Positions 10,986 through 22,589 of a stretch of DNA of 64,000 bases are shown in pieces. The stretch covers positions 1,217,842,609 to 1,217,906,608 of the forward strand of contig OX336388.2 in the NCBI GenBank assembly GCA_946902985.2, read 5' to 3'. The position numbers were made by a program, and so were the translations under genes. Below the pieces are notes generated by a model, which saw only the letters and a list, made by a program, of their open reading frames with translations, had not been told where the DNA came from and did not search any database. Each line of letters starts with the position of its first letter. Position 1 is the first letter of the stretch. The DNA is from Meconema thalassinum (Eukaryota; Arthropoda; Insecta; Orthoptera; Tettigoniidae).

Positions 10986-11590
10986 TTGACTGATAAATCC
11001 CCCCAGGGGCTCACATCTAGTGGGATGTGGGTTGGCGACCACAGGGCCCCAGCTGAGTCCGGCATTGTTTCCACTTACTTGTGCCGGACTCCTCTCTTTC
11101 TTATTTCCTGTCGACCTCCCTTGGTCAGCTCTTGTTCTCTTCCGACCCCGACGGTATTAGGTTATTCGAGGCCTAGGGAGTCTTTCACTTTCTCGCCTTA
11201 ATTGGCCCTTGTCTCATCTTTCCTGATACCCTCCTTCTGTGAGGAGTCAGCCTTCTTTTTCTTTTCTTTTTACCTCCTGCCTTGTGCTCAAGGCCCTTAA
11301 GGAGGCGGGGTGTATGTAGCCCCACCACTTCTGGTGCACCGTCGCTAATGCTACACCCTCAGGGGCTCACGGCTGGTGAGTTCGGGAGTTGGTGACCCCA
11401 AGGGATTCCTGAGCTGGGTCCGTTTTCCCCTTTTGTCTCTTCCCTTTGGTGCGGACCTTCTCCTCTCTCCCCTTTCCTCTCCTCTCCACTCCTCTTTTCA
11501 TTATATTTACTTTTCTCTTTAAGATTCCCGCACTGTTTTTGTTACTTGGTTCACCGTGTATCTAAATTCCCTTCTAGCGATTTTTTTAAG
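10986..11590 (+). repeat. Retroelement 5' UTR-like segment with a 355-bp direct repeat
   Basis: The motif CAGGGGCTCAC followed by GGTTGGCGACC or AGTTGGTGACC and then AGCTGRGTCCG appears near 11001 and again near 11356. A pyrimidine-rich tract follows each. Such partial tandem units upstream of an RT frame resemble a retrotransposon 5' UTR/promoter. Whether it belongs to the truncated LINE at 11607 is not shown. Confidence 0.45.
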
Positions 11591-11606
11591 GCATTTTTAA
11601 TGTACG

Positions 11607-12797
11607 TTGCTTTGTGTACTGGAAAGGATATTAGAAAGAAGAATGAGAAGAAAGGTGGAAGGAGAGTTGCAAGAGGAACAGTATGGCTTCAGGAGTGGAA
11701 GATCCACAGTGGACCCAATCTTTAGCTTGAGGCAGGTGATGGAAAAGAACTGGGAATATGGAGAGGATTTGTTCATGACTTTCATAGATCTAGAAAAGGC
11801 ATATGATAGTGTCCCCAGAGCGAAGGTATGGGAAACCATGGTTAAGAAGAGACTGGGAAGAGAAATGTTGGAAATGGTGCAAGCAATGTACAACAACTGT
11901 GTTAGCAGGGTACTGACCCCAGTTGGAAAGACAGATTGGTTTAGGAACAAGACTGGACTAAGACAGGGGAGTGTGCTGTCACCTCTCTTGTTCATAATGG
12001 TGATGGATGAAATTGTAAAGGAAACAAAGGAAGCATATGGACATAAAGAAATGAAGTTACTGTTATTTGCAGATGATATTGTGGTCTGGGGAAGGAACAC
12101 CGAAGAAGTGCAAAAACAACTAGATGCACTGAATGAAAATATTCAGAAGTACGGCCTGAAAATCAGTATAGAGAAAAGCAAGACCATGGTGATGACAAGA
12201 GGGGAAAGACAAGGAAAGGGCACTGTGAAAATTGGAAGTCAGGGTTTGGAAATAGTGGACACGTTCAAATACCTAGGAAGTGAATTGATGCAAACTGGTA
12301 GGTTGGACATGGAGATTGGCGGGAGGGTACAGCAGAGCAATGCATTCTATCAAAGTGTAAGAAAACATGTTTGGGATAAGGAAGTACCAAGGAAAAGCAA
12401 GGAGGTAATATATAAAGTGTACTATGTTCCCATATTAACTTATGCAGCTGAGACTTGGACCCTGACAAGCAGGCAAGAGAGTAGAATCCAAGCCAAGGAA
12501 ATGAAATTCCTAAGAAGTATGATAGGAAAGACAAGGAAAGACAGAGTGAGGAATGAAGATGTTAGGAAGGAAGTTGGGATGGGAAAACTAAATGAGAGAA
12601 TTGAGAAGAATAAACTAAGGTGGTTTGGACATGTAAAGAGGATGGAGGAAAATAGAATACCCAGACAGATGCTGGAGGCAAAGTGCAAGGGTAAGAGAGT
12701 AAGAGGAAGACCTAGATCAAGGTGGATTGATTCAGTGAAGAACAGCGTAAGAAAAAGAAATCTGGACTGGGACAAGATCATGGAAGAAGAATGGTAG
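11607..12797 (+). pseudogene. 5'-truncated RTE-like LINE reverse transcriptase
   Basis: An uninterrupted 396-codon frame begins inside the RT domain, at a TTG, so it is not a real start. It carries EEQYGFRSGRSTVDP (about 23-37), motif A FIDLEKAYDSV (59-69), motif B GLRQGSVLSPLLF (117-129) and motif C FADD (154-157). FKYLGS follows, and the tail is LRWFGHVKRMEENRIPRQ and RGRPRSRWIDS. The endonuclease and RT fingers are missing, as expected for 5' truncation during target-primed reverse transcription. Because the remaining frame has no stop, the insertion is probably recent. The clade (RTE/BovB-like) is inferred from motif style. Confidence 0.85.
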
Positions 12798-12867
12798 AAG
12801 GAAAGTGGAGAAGTGCCATAAATACCCCGACCCGGCAGGAGCTGGATAAGGGAAAATGATGATGATG
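12798..12867 (+). repeat. LINE 3' UTR and (GAT)n tail
   Basis: The stop codon is followed by CCCCGACCCGGCAGGAGCTG and then GATAAGGGAAAATGATGATGATG, a short 3' UTR ending in a trinucleotide tail. This marks the 3' end of the preceding LINE. Confidence 0.75.
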
Positions 12868-14060
12868 CTTTTTGTATGTTTTTTCGATCTAAATTACATC
12901 CCGTGATTGTTTTCAACCTCAATTGCATTTTGTAAAGATTGACAATCTAAATTGCTTTTTAGTAAGTCTTGCAATGCAGGTAGACGGGCCTTTTAGTGAG
13001 TATTTTGAATTTCAATTGCATTTTGTAAGTATTTTCAACCAAAACCGCATTTCGCACGAATTTTGAATCTAAATTGCATTTTGTTTGGTGGGCATTTTGC
13101 ACATATTTTGATTCTCAATTGCATTTTGTGGGTATTTTGAATCTAAATTACATTTTGTCAAGTATTTTCAATCTAAATTGCATTTTGTAAGTATTGTCAA
13201 GATGGTCGCCGCCCTGATGGGATGACCATAATTCCGTGGTCGAATGGCAAATGCCTAGTCTGGGATGCAACGTGCTCAGATACGTTGGCTCCTTCCTATA
13301 TTTCATCATCGTCAAAGGAAGCAGATCTGTAGCTGAGATCGCCGTCACTCGGAAGAAAAACAAATATAGGAAGATCATGGAGGACTATATTTTCGTGGCC
13401 TTTGCCGTGGAGACAATGGGTCCTTGGAGTGAGGACGCAATAAATCTAGTACACAAGCTAGGAAGAGAAATAGGTGGAGTCTCTGGTGATCCTCGTTCCA
13501 AGACCTATTTAATGCAGAGAATCGGCATAGCGATTCAAAAGGGAAACGCAGCCTGTTTAATGGGAACTATTCCACATAACACTAGTATGGACGAAATATT
13601 TTATCTGTTATAGGGTAGTTAATTTAATACAGATGTTTTATTTCAAGATTGTATTGGACTGGCAGATTTATGTAAAATGTGCCTATTTGTGTAGCTGTAG
13701 AAATAAAATTTTGCATAAGGAGTTAAAAAAAAAGAAAAAAGCAACCAACCAACCAGATGAGTCGTTTGAATCTACCGTACATTTTGTAAGCATTTTCAAT
13801 TTCAATTGCATTTTGTAAGTATTTTGAACCTCAATTGCATTTTGTACGTATTTTCGATCTCATTTGCATTTTGTAAGTATTTCGACGCTACATTGCATTT
13901 TGTACGTATTTTGAATCTAGCCTACGTTTTGTGGGTCTTTTTCAATCTATTCTTTTTGTGAATCTTTTCGTTCTAAATTCCCTTTTGTAAGACCATATTG
14001 TGAGTTGTTTTCCATCTGAGTTTCTCTTTGTACGTATTTTCCGTCTCACATAATTTTCGT
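12868..14060. repeat. Degenerate 29-30-bp minisatellite, split in two
   Basis: Units built on ATTGCATTTTGTAAGTATTT plus TTCAATCTAA recur with substitutions and small indels over 12868-13200 and again over 13765-14060. The intervening 13200-13760 holds a retroelement fragment, so the two halves were probably one array. No coding potential is seen in the repeats. Confidence 0.85.
13204..13613 (+). pseudogene. Retroelement ORF C-terminal fragment
   Basis: The translation begins [20 protein letters not shown], then [11 protein letters not shown]. After one frameshift near 13325 it continues AEIAVTRKKNKY, FVAFAVETMGPW, GDPRSKTYLMQRIGIAIQ and KGNAACLMGT, and stops at 13611. I recall this RPDG...VWDATC...FETLGPWG...QRISIAIQRGNAAS pattern from the C-terminal end of RT-encoding invertebrate elements. 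The element family is not certain. An A-rich stretch and CAACCAACCAACC follow (13725-13755), consistent with a retroelement 3' end. Confidence 0.6.
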
Positions 14061-14061
14061 T

Positions 14062-14170
14062 CTGGTTTCCATTTCATTCTCATTTTCGCTATCATCCAGA
14101 TCATTAGGGGCCGATAACCTAGATGTTAGGCCCCTTAAAACAACAATTATCATCATCATCATCATCATTG
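14062..14170 (+). repeat. SINE 3' end with (ATC)n tail
   Basis: GGGGCCGATAACCTAGATGT and TAGGCCCCTTAAAACAACAA are followed by an ATC-repeat tail. Related tails are at 19610-19660 and 54850-54915. Confidence 0.75.
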
Positions 14171-14282
14171 ACTGATTAAGTCCTCTAAACTTGAAAAAAC
14201 GTTCTAGTTGAACCCAAACTTTCTATATTAGGCCTATATTAGACTAGATTTTCTTCAATACGGCTCAATAATAATATATTGC

Positions 14283-14545
14283 TTGCCACGGTGGGTGAGT
14301 GGTTATAGTGTCGGATTGCTAACCCCCAACCGGGTGAGTTAGCCGTGGTCATTACGGCATGACTGCTGGCAGTCGCTCACATCCGGGAGGCGAGGAGGTT
14401 CGAATCCCCCCGCCGGCAACCTTGAAGATGGTCTTCTGTGGTATCCCATCTTCCTTCCAGGCAAATGCCGGGGTTGGTCCCTAACTATAGGCCACAGCCG
14501 CTACCTTCCAACTCCTCGACCTTCCCTTCCAACTTTCGTCCCCAA
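14283..14545 (+). repeat. tRNA-derived SINE
   Basis: An A-box-like GTGGGTGAGTGGTTATAGTG and a B-box GAGGTTCGAATCCCC (about 14397) are separated by an enlarged middle. A core follows with CAGGCAAATGCCGGGG and CCACAGCCGCTACCTTCCAA. The 3' end is truncated against another SINE fragment. Confidence 0.8.
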
Positions 14546-14680
14546 CGGTTGGCTACTTGGGGAACCCCAAGCTTGCAGGTTCGCTCCTGGCCGGGGTAAA
14601 TGATTTTTGAAAAGCGGCAAAAATTACATGTCATACGATGTTGGCATGTCAAAGAACCCATTTGAATTCAGTAGGTCGTG
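14546..14680 (+). repeat. Second SINE fragment
   Basis: It contains GGTTCGCTCCTGGCCGGGG and ATGTTGGCATGTCAAAGAACC. The latter matches, in the other orientation, the body of the SINE at 53453-53965, so it is a fragment of that family. Confidence 0.55.
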
Positions 14681-16090
14681 TTCATAATGACAAAATTAAT
14701 CTCGGGATTTTCCGCCAACACAAAGTTCCTCATTTCTCTACTAGAAAGCACTATAGTTAGATATCTAACCTCCTTGACTTTCATAGTGCTTCAAGGAACA
14801 ACAAAATTCGACATGCAAGCTACCCTCTGGGTGTCAAATAACAAAGCTTGCACCCGGCACCCGAGGCCATATGATGATATTATTATTATTATATATTGAA
14901 ACGGATGTCGCTGATGGATGCTATGGGATGTTGTTTCCAGCCAGGCATACTGATATGGAACAATGCGCAAGATTTTTGAAGTCATCTAACCTTATAAAGA
15001 GTCCTGTTGAAATATATTTGTTCTTACAATATGTTGTTTCCAGATGGTCGAACACCGTAAATATGTTTTATAAATGATAAAACCATCTAACTAACCAACC
15101 TCGAATAAAACCAGAGGATCCTACTTCTAGGTTAGCTCTGTAGAACTAGCTGCCCAAATGGGTGATTTATTTCATATCATAATTCAATTTGCCAAGTATA
15201 TTTATAGGTTGAATGAAATACTTGGACATTGATGGGCCAAAATATATGGATAAGTCGAGAATAAACTCAACTAAGTATCTTCAAGAAACAGTGTGCGCCA
15301 ACAAGGAATATGCAAATGAAATGTAATGCAATGTGACAATAACAAGGTTTCATTTAGGCTTATTGCCACTAAATGTAGTCTAGTGACAAATTTCACACCC
15401 CACCAAAAAAAAATAGCGGTTGTTGTATGAAATATTAGTAGAATGAGTAATTTGGTTAGTTATTGGACTAATACAGGAGGTACATTTAAACACAATTCCC
15501 CCCCCCACCATGATCGTTTCACTTTGATCCCCAATTTACACATTTTAGACTTTAAGAAATCACCTTGTGGTAAAGGTTATTTTTATTCTCGTAAGACTTA
15601 AACGATGTGTCATAAAATTTCTACATTCAATTTTGTTCTTATACCAGTACTTTGTCTTGATTGAATGAAAATACTAAGAAGATGAATTATTTTCATACCG
15701 TCAAAGTTTTAACGTTAACTCCACGAACTGTCAGTGGAAGTAAAGCTTTTGTCTGCAGTTTTGCACCTTGTAGCAGAATATCGTTGTAATGCTCATACTG
15801 CTGGTTATAACTTTCATATGATAACATTTTTACAAAGCTACAACATACAAATTAAAATGTGCATATTGATTTGTATAGTACGCCTAGAATTTCTAATGAG
15901 TGGTATGGACTACGTGTTTGAGATAACAAGAGTAGAGAGTGAAGATCATCCCAGGTTGACACATTCCGTTAATATTACTACCTTCACATCCAGTTTGGAG
16001 TGGGGGGCAGTAAAACACGCCTCGGGCAACTTCCCCTGTTAGGATTTTCCTAATTGACCCCCGTGGAGAGAACTCATTAGCGGAGCTCGG
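14681..16090. other. Unassigned AT-rich DNA
   Basis: About 1.4 kb with short simple repeats (ATT at about 14878, a C run near 15490) and no gene, RNA or element that I can support. Confidence 0.5.
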
Positions 16091-16294
16091 TATCACCCGA
16101 TTTCACCAACTCTTCACTAACGATTATTTAGTTAATTCCCATTTAACTTAAATATTAGATTTAATGCGTGATTATCTTCAATGCATTTCACGAGGCCATT
16201 CGGGTTCGCAATTGCTTAAATATGATTTACGGCTTTCGCGCATGCGTAGACTCAGTTTCATCTTGGACAGCATGGCGGACAGAACAAGAAGCAT

Positions 16295-18825
16295 AATAAT
16301 AATAATGCATTTTATTAATCCCTTAACGAGTCAAGGACTCATGTACAAAGGAATCGTACAGTTTTATCATGTTGGCGACAAATTACAATTCAATGTTTAG
16401 TTTACAAAGTTTTCAGTATGAAAATATATACAACATTTTGTAGCTTTCATAAGTTTTTGTACACAATGTAGTCTTCTTTTGTCTTCTCAGATTTTGGAAT
16501 TTCTTCAAACTGATATTTTATAATTATTCCACATAAACTGTTTTAGCCTCCTTTTAAAGATTGGTAGGCTAGGTGCAATTTTTATATTTTCTGGTAGTCT
16601 ATTGAACTTTACAAAAGCACTATACTTAATGCTATTACTGCCATATTGTTTGGAATTGATATGGAAAAGTGATATGTCATCTACATGTCTAGTTTTGTAA
16701 GCTTGTAAATCAGATTGTTTAGTGAAGTTTATATTTGTGTGGATACCTTTGTGTAGGATTTGGTACATCAGGACATTTGATTTGATTTCTGCATTTAGGG
16801 CTACCGGTTGAATTTTACTTGTAATATAAAGGTGTTTGGTTGGTGTTAAAAAAGGGTAGTTATAAATATTTCTTATGGCTCTATTCTGAATTACCTCAAT
16901 TTCCTTTTTTAGGTAATTTGAACATTTTATCCACATTGTATTCAAATATTGTAAGTGGCTATGGATTAAGAAAAATACACTTTCCTGAGTAGATATTTTG
17001 GGATATAGTAGCTCAATTTTTTTATCATCCCAGCAGCAGGTGATATTTTTTTAACTAATGCATCAATGTGCTTTTGCCAGGAGAGATTTTCATCTATTAT
17101 TAGGCCTAGGTATTTGACAGATGAGACCCTTTTAACTGCCTTTCCATTCAGCATTATATTCTGAGTGATGTCTAACTTTGTTCTACGCTTAGATATTATT
17201 AAATAATTTGTTTTATCTTCATTTATTGTTAATTTATTTGACTGGGTCCAGCCAAGTATTGTATTCATGTCCTCCTGCATTTGTGTAATCAGCGTATTGG
17301 TGGTGTACACATTGTAAAAGATGCGTAAGTCATCTGCAAACAATGTTATATTACCATGAAAACTGAGTGTTGCTATGTCATTAATATATACTAAGAAGAG
17401 GGAAGGACCCAGTATTGATCCTTGGGGCACACCGTGGGTAATATTTACTTCCTCACTTCTGTAGCCATTTATTTCAACATACTGCTTATGATTAGATAGG
17501 TAGTTTTTAAACCATGTCCAAGCTACTCCTCGGATACCTGCTTTATCAAGTTTCCCTAAAAGAATTTCATGGTCAACAGTATCAAACGCCTTTCTCAGGT
17601 CTATGAAAAGGCCACTCGCTGTCATCTTATTGTCTATGACATCCTGCAAGTTAGAGATGATATCAATTGTGGCTATTTCTGTACTTGAGTTTTCACGGAA
17701 TCCATACTGCCCTTTGTAGAAGTAATCATTTTTATTTAAAAAATTAACAATTCTGTCTTTTACTACTGTTTCGAGTACCTTGGATATGGGTGGGAGGATG
17801 GAAATGGGTCTGTAATTGTCTGGATTGCTTTTGTCACCTCCTTTATAGACTGGTATGACTCGTGCTATTTTTAGATCATCAGGCACCAAACCAGTCTCTA
17901 ACGATAAATTTATTAAAGTAGTTAGTGGGCTACTTAGCATGTTAATGGAGTTTTTTAACAATTTTACTGACATTCCATCTTTGTCTTGGCTACTTTTCAT
18001 TTTAAGGCTTAATATAATATTGCGAATTTCCATCTTATTAGTCGGGGTCATAAATATGGACTCTGTGTTGACGTTAATTTCATTAACTTTCTTCCCTGGG
18101 AGGATGTTTTTGGCTAACTTGTGTGCAATGTTTATAAAGTGAGTGTTTAGAGCATTGCAAATATTTTCTTTTCCTGTGAAAGATTTACCGTCAATTATTA
18201 TCTCACTGGGACCATCTTTGTTTTCAGATGTGCGGTTCTAGATCATTTCATTGATTACTTTCCAAGTATTTTTTATGCTATTGGCGTTCAATGTTAATTT
18301 ATGTTCATAGTATGAGGATTTCAGTTTCCGTTTTAAAGCTGTCACTTTGTTCCTACATATTATGTGCTCTTCCTTTAAGAGGTTGTTGTTTCTGTGAATG
18401 TTAGTTTTAAGTTTAGCATGTAGTAGGTCCCTTTGTTTTATTAGCTGAATTAATTCTGTTGTTATCCATGGGTTATTGTGGTTCTGGTGTATTTCCTTCA
18501 AAGGTGAGTCAGTGTTTTCTTTGTTGGGTGTCCGTGTCAAGATTTTGTGTTTCATGGCGATCTAAGTTTCATTTACATCATCTGAACGGTCTATTTGATT
18601 GAGATCATTGGAGAATATGTTTTTGTTCACATATCGGTAATTTTTAAGTTTTTTGATCTAGACCTTTGCTTGTTGGTGGGGTGTTTAAATGTCATGTTCG
18701 AGATTGGGCTTTTGCCTGGATAGTAATTCGACCAGAAAATCTCAGTTACAAGAATATTATGATCACTAATATCACTATTTATATTGCTTATCCTATGGGT
18801 ATATTTACAGTTATTATCTAGCACT
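16295..18825 (-). mobile_element. 5'-truncated LINE (Jockey/CR1-like) inserted in copy B
   Basis: The minus-strand 3' end is at 16295 with a TTATTATTATTATG tail. The 5' end is at about 18825 inside the endonuclease domain. The insertion lies at AAGCAT^CTAGCACT of copy B, judged from the uninterrupted sequence reconstructed from copies B and C. A target duplication of more than a few bases is not evident. Confidence 0.8.
16505..18824 (-). pseudogene. LINE ORF2: endonuclease end plus reverse transcriptase
   Basis: From 18824 the minus strand encodes the last part of an APE-type endonuclease (SDHNILVTEI). After a frameshift or stop near 18560 comes a linker (WITTELIQLIKQRD). An in-frame TAG at 18238-18240 precedes the RT, which has DNYRPISILPPISKVLE, motif A FIDLRKAFDTVD, motif B GVPQGSILGPSLF, motif C FADD and the thumb (VKYLGLIIDENLSW). 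A frameshift at about 16950 leads into the tail (NRAIRNIYNYPFLTP). The family's role is target-primed retrotransposition. With at least three lesions and no 5' half, this copy is dead. The style fits the Jockey/CR1 group. Confidence 0.85.
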
Positions 18826-19808
18826 GATCATTGTTTGTGATGCTTCCTTGAGACTTTCTGGAACATAATTATAAAGGAAGGGAAATACAGAAGACCTTAT
18901 TCGTGGCAAAAGCTTAAAATGATATGAACGAAGTATTTTGGAGAACTGGCAGTTGTGGGAATAGATACCTTATTAGGACGCGCTACCGTGTTGTCCTTGG
19001 AGCGTAAGCGGTAGAGGTACAGATTCCCAATTTATTATGCAGCGCTGGGAGAAGTTCGAAACCCCCTTCGGATATATATATATATTAATTTCCGTGTTCG
19101 TCTTTCTTGGTATTAAATTAGGGCCGTTTTCTCCAACTCTTCACTAACGATTATTTAGTTAATTCCCATTTAACTTAAATACGAGATTTAATACGTGATT
19201 ATCTTTAATGCATTTCTCGAGGCCATTCGGGTTCGCAATTACTTAAATATGATTTACGGCTTTCGCGCATGCGTAGACTCGGTTTCATGGCGGACAGAAC
19301 AAGAAGCATCTAGCACTCGGTGGTGTACCAACGGGGGGGGGGGGGGGTAGGATTTAAACCCCCCCAGAGACATTAGTTTACATGACTCCTTATATTGTCC
19401 CATCTATCACCTGGAAAATGTTTTGAATTGCTGCCAGTGAGGCTTCTTTAGGCTACTCCTTTGTAATATATTTTTAATGTGAACACGTTCTTCATGTGGT
19501 AAATGACCTCCACTCAACTCGCAACAAGATTTCTCCAGCTTTGGCGCTAGCTACTGGTAATGGCCTGGGGTAAACACCCTTAAACTGCATGTTAAACGGA
19601 GCAAGAGGGGCAGATGACCTCGCTGTTCTTCCACTTAAAGCAATAATAACTAACTACACTAGGCGAAATATCAAAATTGTCGTTTTACTGTTAAAGTGTG
19701 CGATTGGTAACTATCGTAACGCAGCTTCGTGCTGCTGTAAACGTGCATATCTGTGAACTGCCAGATCGTGAGTCGCACTTTTTTTCCGAGTTTATTTGTA
19801 ATGGGTAA

Positions 19809-20915
19809 TGGATCGATTTATTATTAAAAAACCAAGAATAGATGTTACATGCAACACTGCCATTGCAAGTAGTTCATCTTTAAGAATTGAAAATGAACTT
19901 TAAGAATTATCGGCTACTACCAAGCCGGCTACCGACCAAATACATCGAACAGACTTAGGAGGTTATGCTGGCCAACAGGTGTGTTTACAATATGATTCAT
20001 GATAATCGCTATTTCTGTAACTGATTTGCATTTCGATGCTTTACCTGTTATGTTATACCGGTATTTGTATGGCCTTGGCCTACGTATGTGTCGGTACATG
20101 TTAATTATTTCAATGTTGTGATTTACTTTTTTCTTTAGATTGATGATTATCTGAAAAATGAACTGTTGGAAAATGCCTGGACACCTGGAAGCAATTTTAA
20201 TTTCCTTTTATCGGGTCCAAGGAATCTGAAATTTCAGTTGAACTGGTTATCAGAGTGGAAATTGCTAGTTTATTCTCCTTCAAAGAACGGAGCCTTTTGT
20301 AAATATTGTTCGTTGTTTTGTACCGTTGTTGGGAAACAATCTTCATCGCCAGGTAAACTAGTAAAATTTCCTTACATGAACTGGAAAAATGCGAATGAGG
20401 ATTTCAAAAAACACCAAGAAACCAAGTATCATATGGCATGTACGGAAAAGGCTGCGAACTTTCTCGCCATATACAAAGGTACAAAACCTGCTGTTGTCGT
20501 AAGCTTGGATAGGGGTGTTCAATCCAACATATTATGCAACAGGGAGAAACTCATACCAATAATTAAATCTGTGATTTTCCTTGCTTGAATGGGCATTGCT
20601 TTCCGTGGTTACAGGGATTCGGGACCTGTAAATTTAGATGAGCCTCTCAAGAAAGGGGAGGGAAATTTCAGGTCTCTTCTCAAGTTTCGAGCAGAAGCTG
20701 GTGATACAATACTAAAGGAACATTTGATGACAGCATCCTTAAATGCAACATTCGTAAGCCCACGGATTCAGAATGAAATTATTTCATCTTTGAATGACAT
20801 TATATTGAAAAGGTTAGTCGATCAGGTGAAAAAAGCTAAATACTTTTGTGTTCTTGCTGACGGGACCACAGATATCAGCGGTGTGCAGCAAATGTCACTA
20901 TGTGTCCGTTTCGTC
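19809..20915 (+). pseudogene. hAT transposase (ZMYM/DUF4371 type), disrupted
   Basis: Exon 1 starts with ATG at 19809 (MDRFIIKKPRIDV), the typical opening of this hAT group, and has an in-frame TAA near 19901. CAG|gt at 19978/19979 and ttctttag| at 20138 bound a plausible 160-bp intron. Exon 2 continues IDDYLKNELLENAW into a TTF-type zinc finger (GAFCKYCSLF, then HQETKYHM, about 20300-20440). After an in-frame TGA at 20586 it continues RGYRDSGPVNLDEP and FCVLADGTTDISGVQQMSL, the DUF4371 region with a catalytic-type Asp. It is cut at about 20915 by a SINE fragment. The RNase-H-fold C-terminus and hATC dimerisation region were not found. Confidence 0.85.
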
Positions 20916-21062
20916 ATCTGTCATTCATTTAATCATTGCCCCAGAGGAGTGCGTCAGGCCTCGGCAGCCGGCACAGTTCATATCCTCGCCGCTAGATGGG
21001 GGCTTCATTCATTCCATTCCTGACCCGGTCGGAGACTGGAAGCAGGCTGTGGATTTTCATTT
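20916..21062 (+). repeat. 5'-truncated SINE
   Basis: It matches the 3' half of the SINE at 21638-21969, for example GCCGGCACAGTTCATATCC and GGGGGCTTCATTCATTCC, and ends GTGGATTTTCATTTTC. It breaks the hAT transposase frame. Confidence 0.85.
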
Positions 21063-21064
21063 TC

Positions 21065-21265
21065 AACAGTCTTTCAAGTAATTTGTAGGTGACACTGAGT
21101 AAGGCAATTGGCCTGTAACTTTGGGGTAGCTTTGGATCTTTTCCTGGCTTCAGTATTGCAATTATTTTGGTGTTCTTGAAAGATGGTGGAAGACGTCCTG
21201 ATTGTAGAATGGAACTGAAAAAGTTAGATATGGCTAATAAGTGATAATCATTATTGAGAACTCAA
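21065..21265 (-). pseudogene. LINE reverse-transcriptase finger fragment
   Basis: The minus-strand translation gives ISNFFSSILQSGRLPPSFKN, TKIIAILKPGKDPK and SYRPIALLSVTYKLLERL, the RT fingers of a Jockey/R1-like LINE. Only about 65 codons survive, directly against the end of the truncated SINE on the opposite strand. Confidence 0.75.
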
Positions 21266-21560
21266 ATGGTATCCCTTAAAGTATAATAACTAAAATATTT
21301 CCGCCAGATAGCACCATGAGGGGGCAAGGGGTAGCAGAACCATTGATAGCAATAAATTGCAGAAACTCCTCATGTACGGAATTATCTTGAACCATCTACC
21401 GAGACTTAAGGGAAGTATTTTGTTTAAAATATGCCACCGCCCATGCTGCGTATTTGTAAACAAGTGTTGGCGCGTTAAAATCGTTGGTGTAACTTAATTA
21501 GTTCATTAATTATGTTGTTTGTCAGTGGCAAGTCTTAATTTGCATGTTATGGGCTACGGT

Positions 21561-22581
21561 TAGGGTTGCCATTGCAGTTTTTTAATCAAGGTCGTCAAAC
21601 GTTGTAATAAATAATACACATATGTATTAAATAAGCAAGCCTCCGTGGCCTAGACGGCAGCACGCCGGCCTCTCACCGCTGGGTCCGTGGTTCAAATCCC
21701 GGTCACTCAATGTGAGATCTGTGCTGGGAAAAACGGAGGCAGACAGGTTTTTCTCCAGGTACTCCGGTTTTCCCTGTCAAAATTTAATTCCAGCAACACT
21801 CTCCCCTATCATTTCATTTCATCTGTCATTCATTTCATCATTGCCTCCGAGGAGTGTGTCAGGCCTCGTCAGCCGGCACAGTCCATATCCTCGCCGCTAG
21901 ATGGGGGCTTCATTCATTCCATTCCTGACCCGGTTGGAGACTGGAAGCAGGCGGTGGATTTTCATTTTCATGTATTAAATAAGCATTGCATAATCAAATA
22001 CACAAAATTCAACTATATATTGCTGACATATCATATAGGCCTATGGCACCAGCAACTTACAAATGCTTTTCATTTGAACGAACCTTTGCAAACATCTTTT
22101 ATTTATAAGTACCTTCTGATAAAATTCACTACAATTTTCGTCATGATTGTAATATGTGAACAATTCTTGTTTTATCAAACTAATGGAGTTTCTGTTTGTA
22201 TAATCTCTCCATTTGATATTCATGACAGAAAAAACTCTCTCCGTAAATGCATTGGAGGGGAAAATGCTGAGTTAACTTCACAAGGGCTATGATACTCCTT
22301 AATTTTGTTGCCCCTAATAAATCTATAACATATCCATCTATCTAACACAGACATAGAAATCTTTTTCTCTTTCAAACTTGCACCTGTTTCACCAGAAAAC
22401 AAGCTATAATATTACGATCAATTCTGAAGCGGGACATTTGAAAATTGGTGCAAAATTGAATATTATCAAATTAACCAAAAAACGGAATATTTGGTGTTCC
22501 GTTAAAGATTAAAACAGAACGCGGAACAAAACAAGAAACAATGGAATTGTTCAGGGTAAACCGGAACGTCTGGCAACCCTA
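21561..22581. mobile_element. Small hAT-like non-autonomous element
   Basis: The ends are TAGGGTTGCCA and TGGCAACCCTA. The flanks GCTACGGT (21553-21560) and GCTACAGT (22582-22589) are an 8-bp duplication with one mismatch, as for hAT. No transposase is seen. A SINE lies inside. Confidence 0.7.
21638..21969 (+). repeat. Full-length tRNA-derived SINE with target duplication
   Basis: The head GCCTCCGTGGCCTAGACGGC has an A-box, a CTCTCAC anticodon-loop-like segment and the B-box GGTTCAAATCCC, resembling tRNA-Glu(CUC). The body ends ATTTTCATTTTC. The 16-bp direct repeat ATGTATTAAATAAGCA flanks it (21622-21637 and 21970-21985). Confidence 0.92.
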
Positions 22582-22589
22582 GCTACAGT

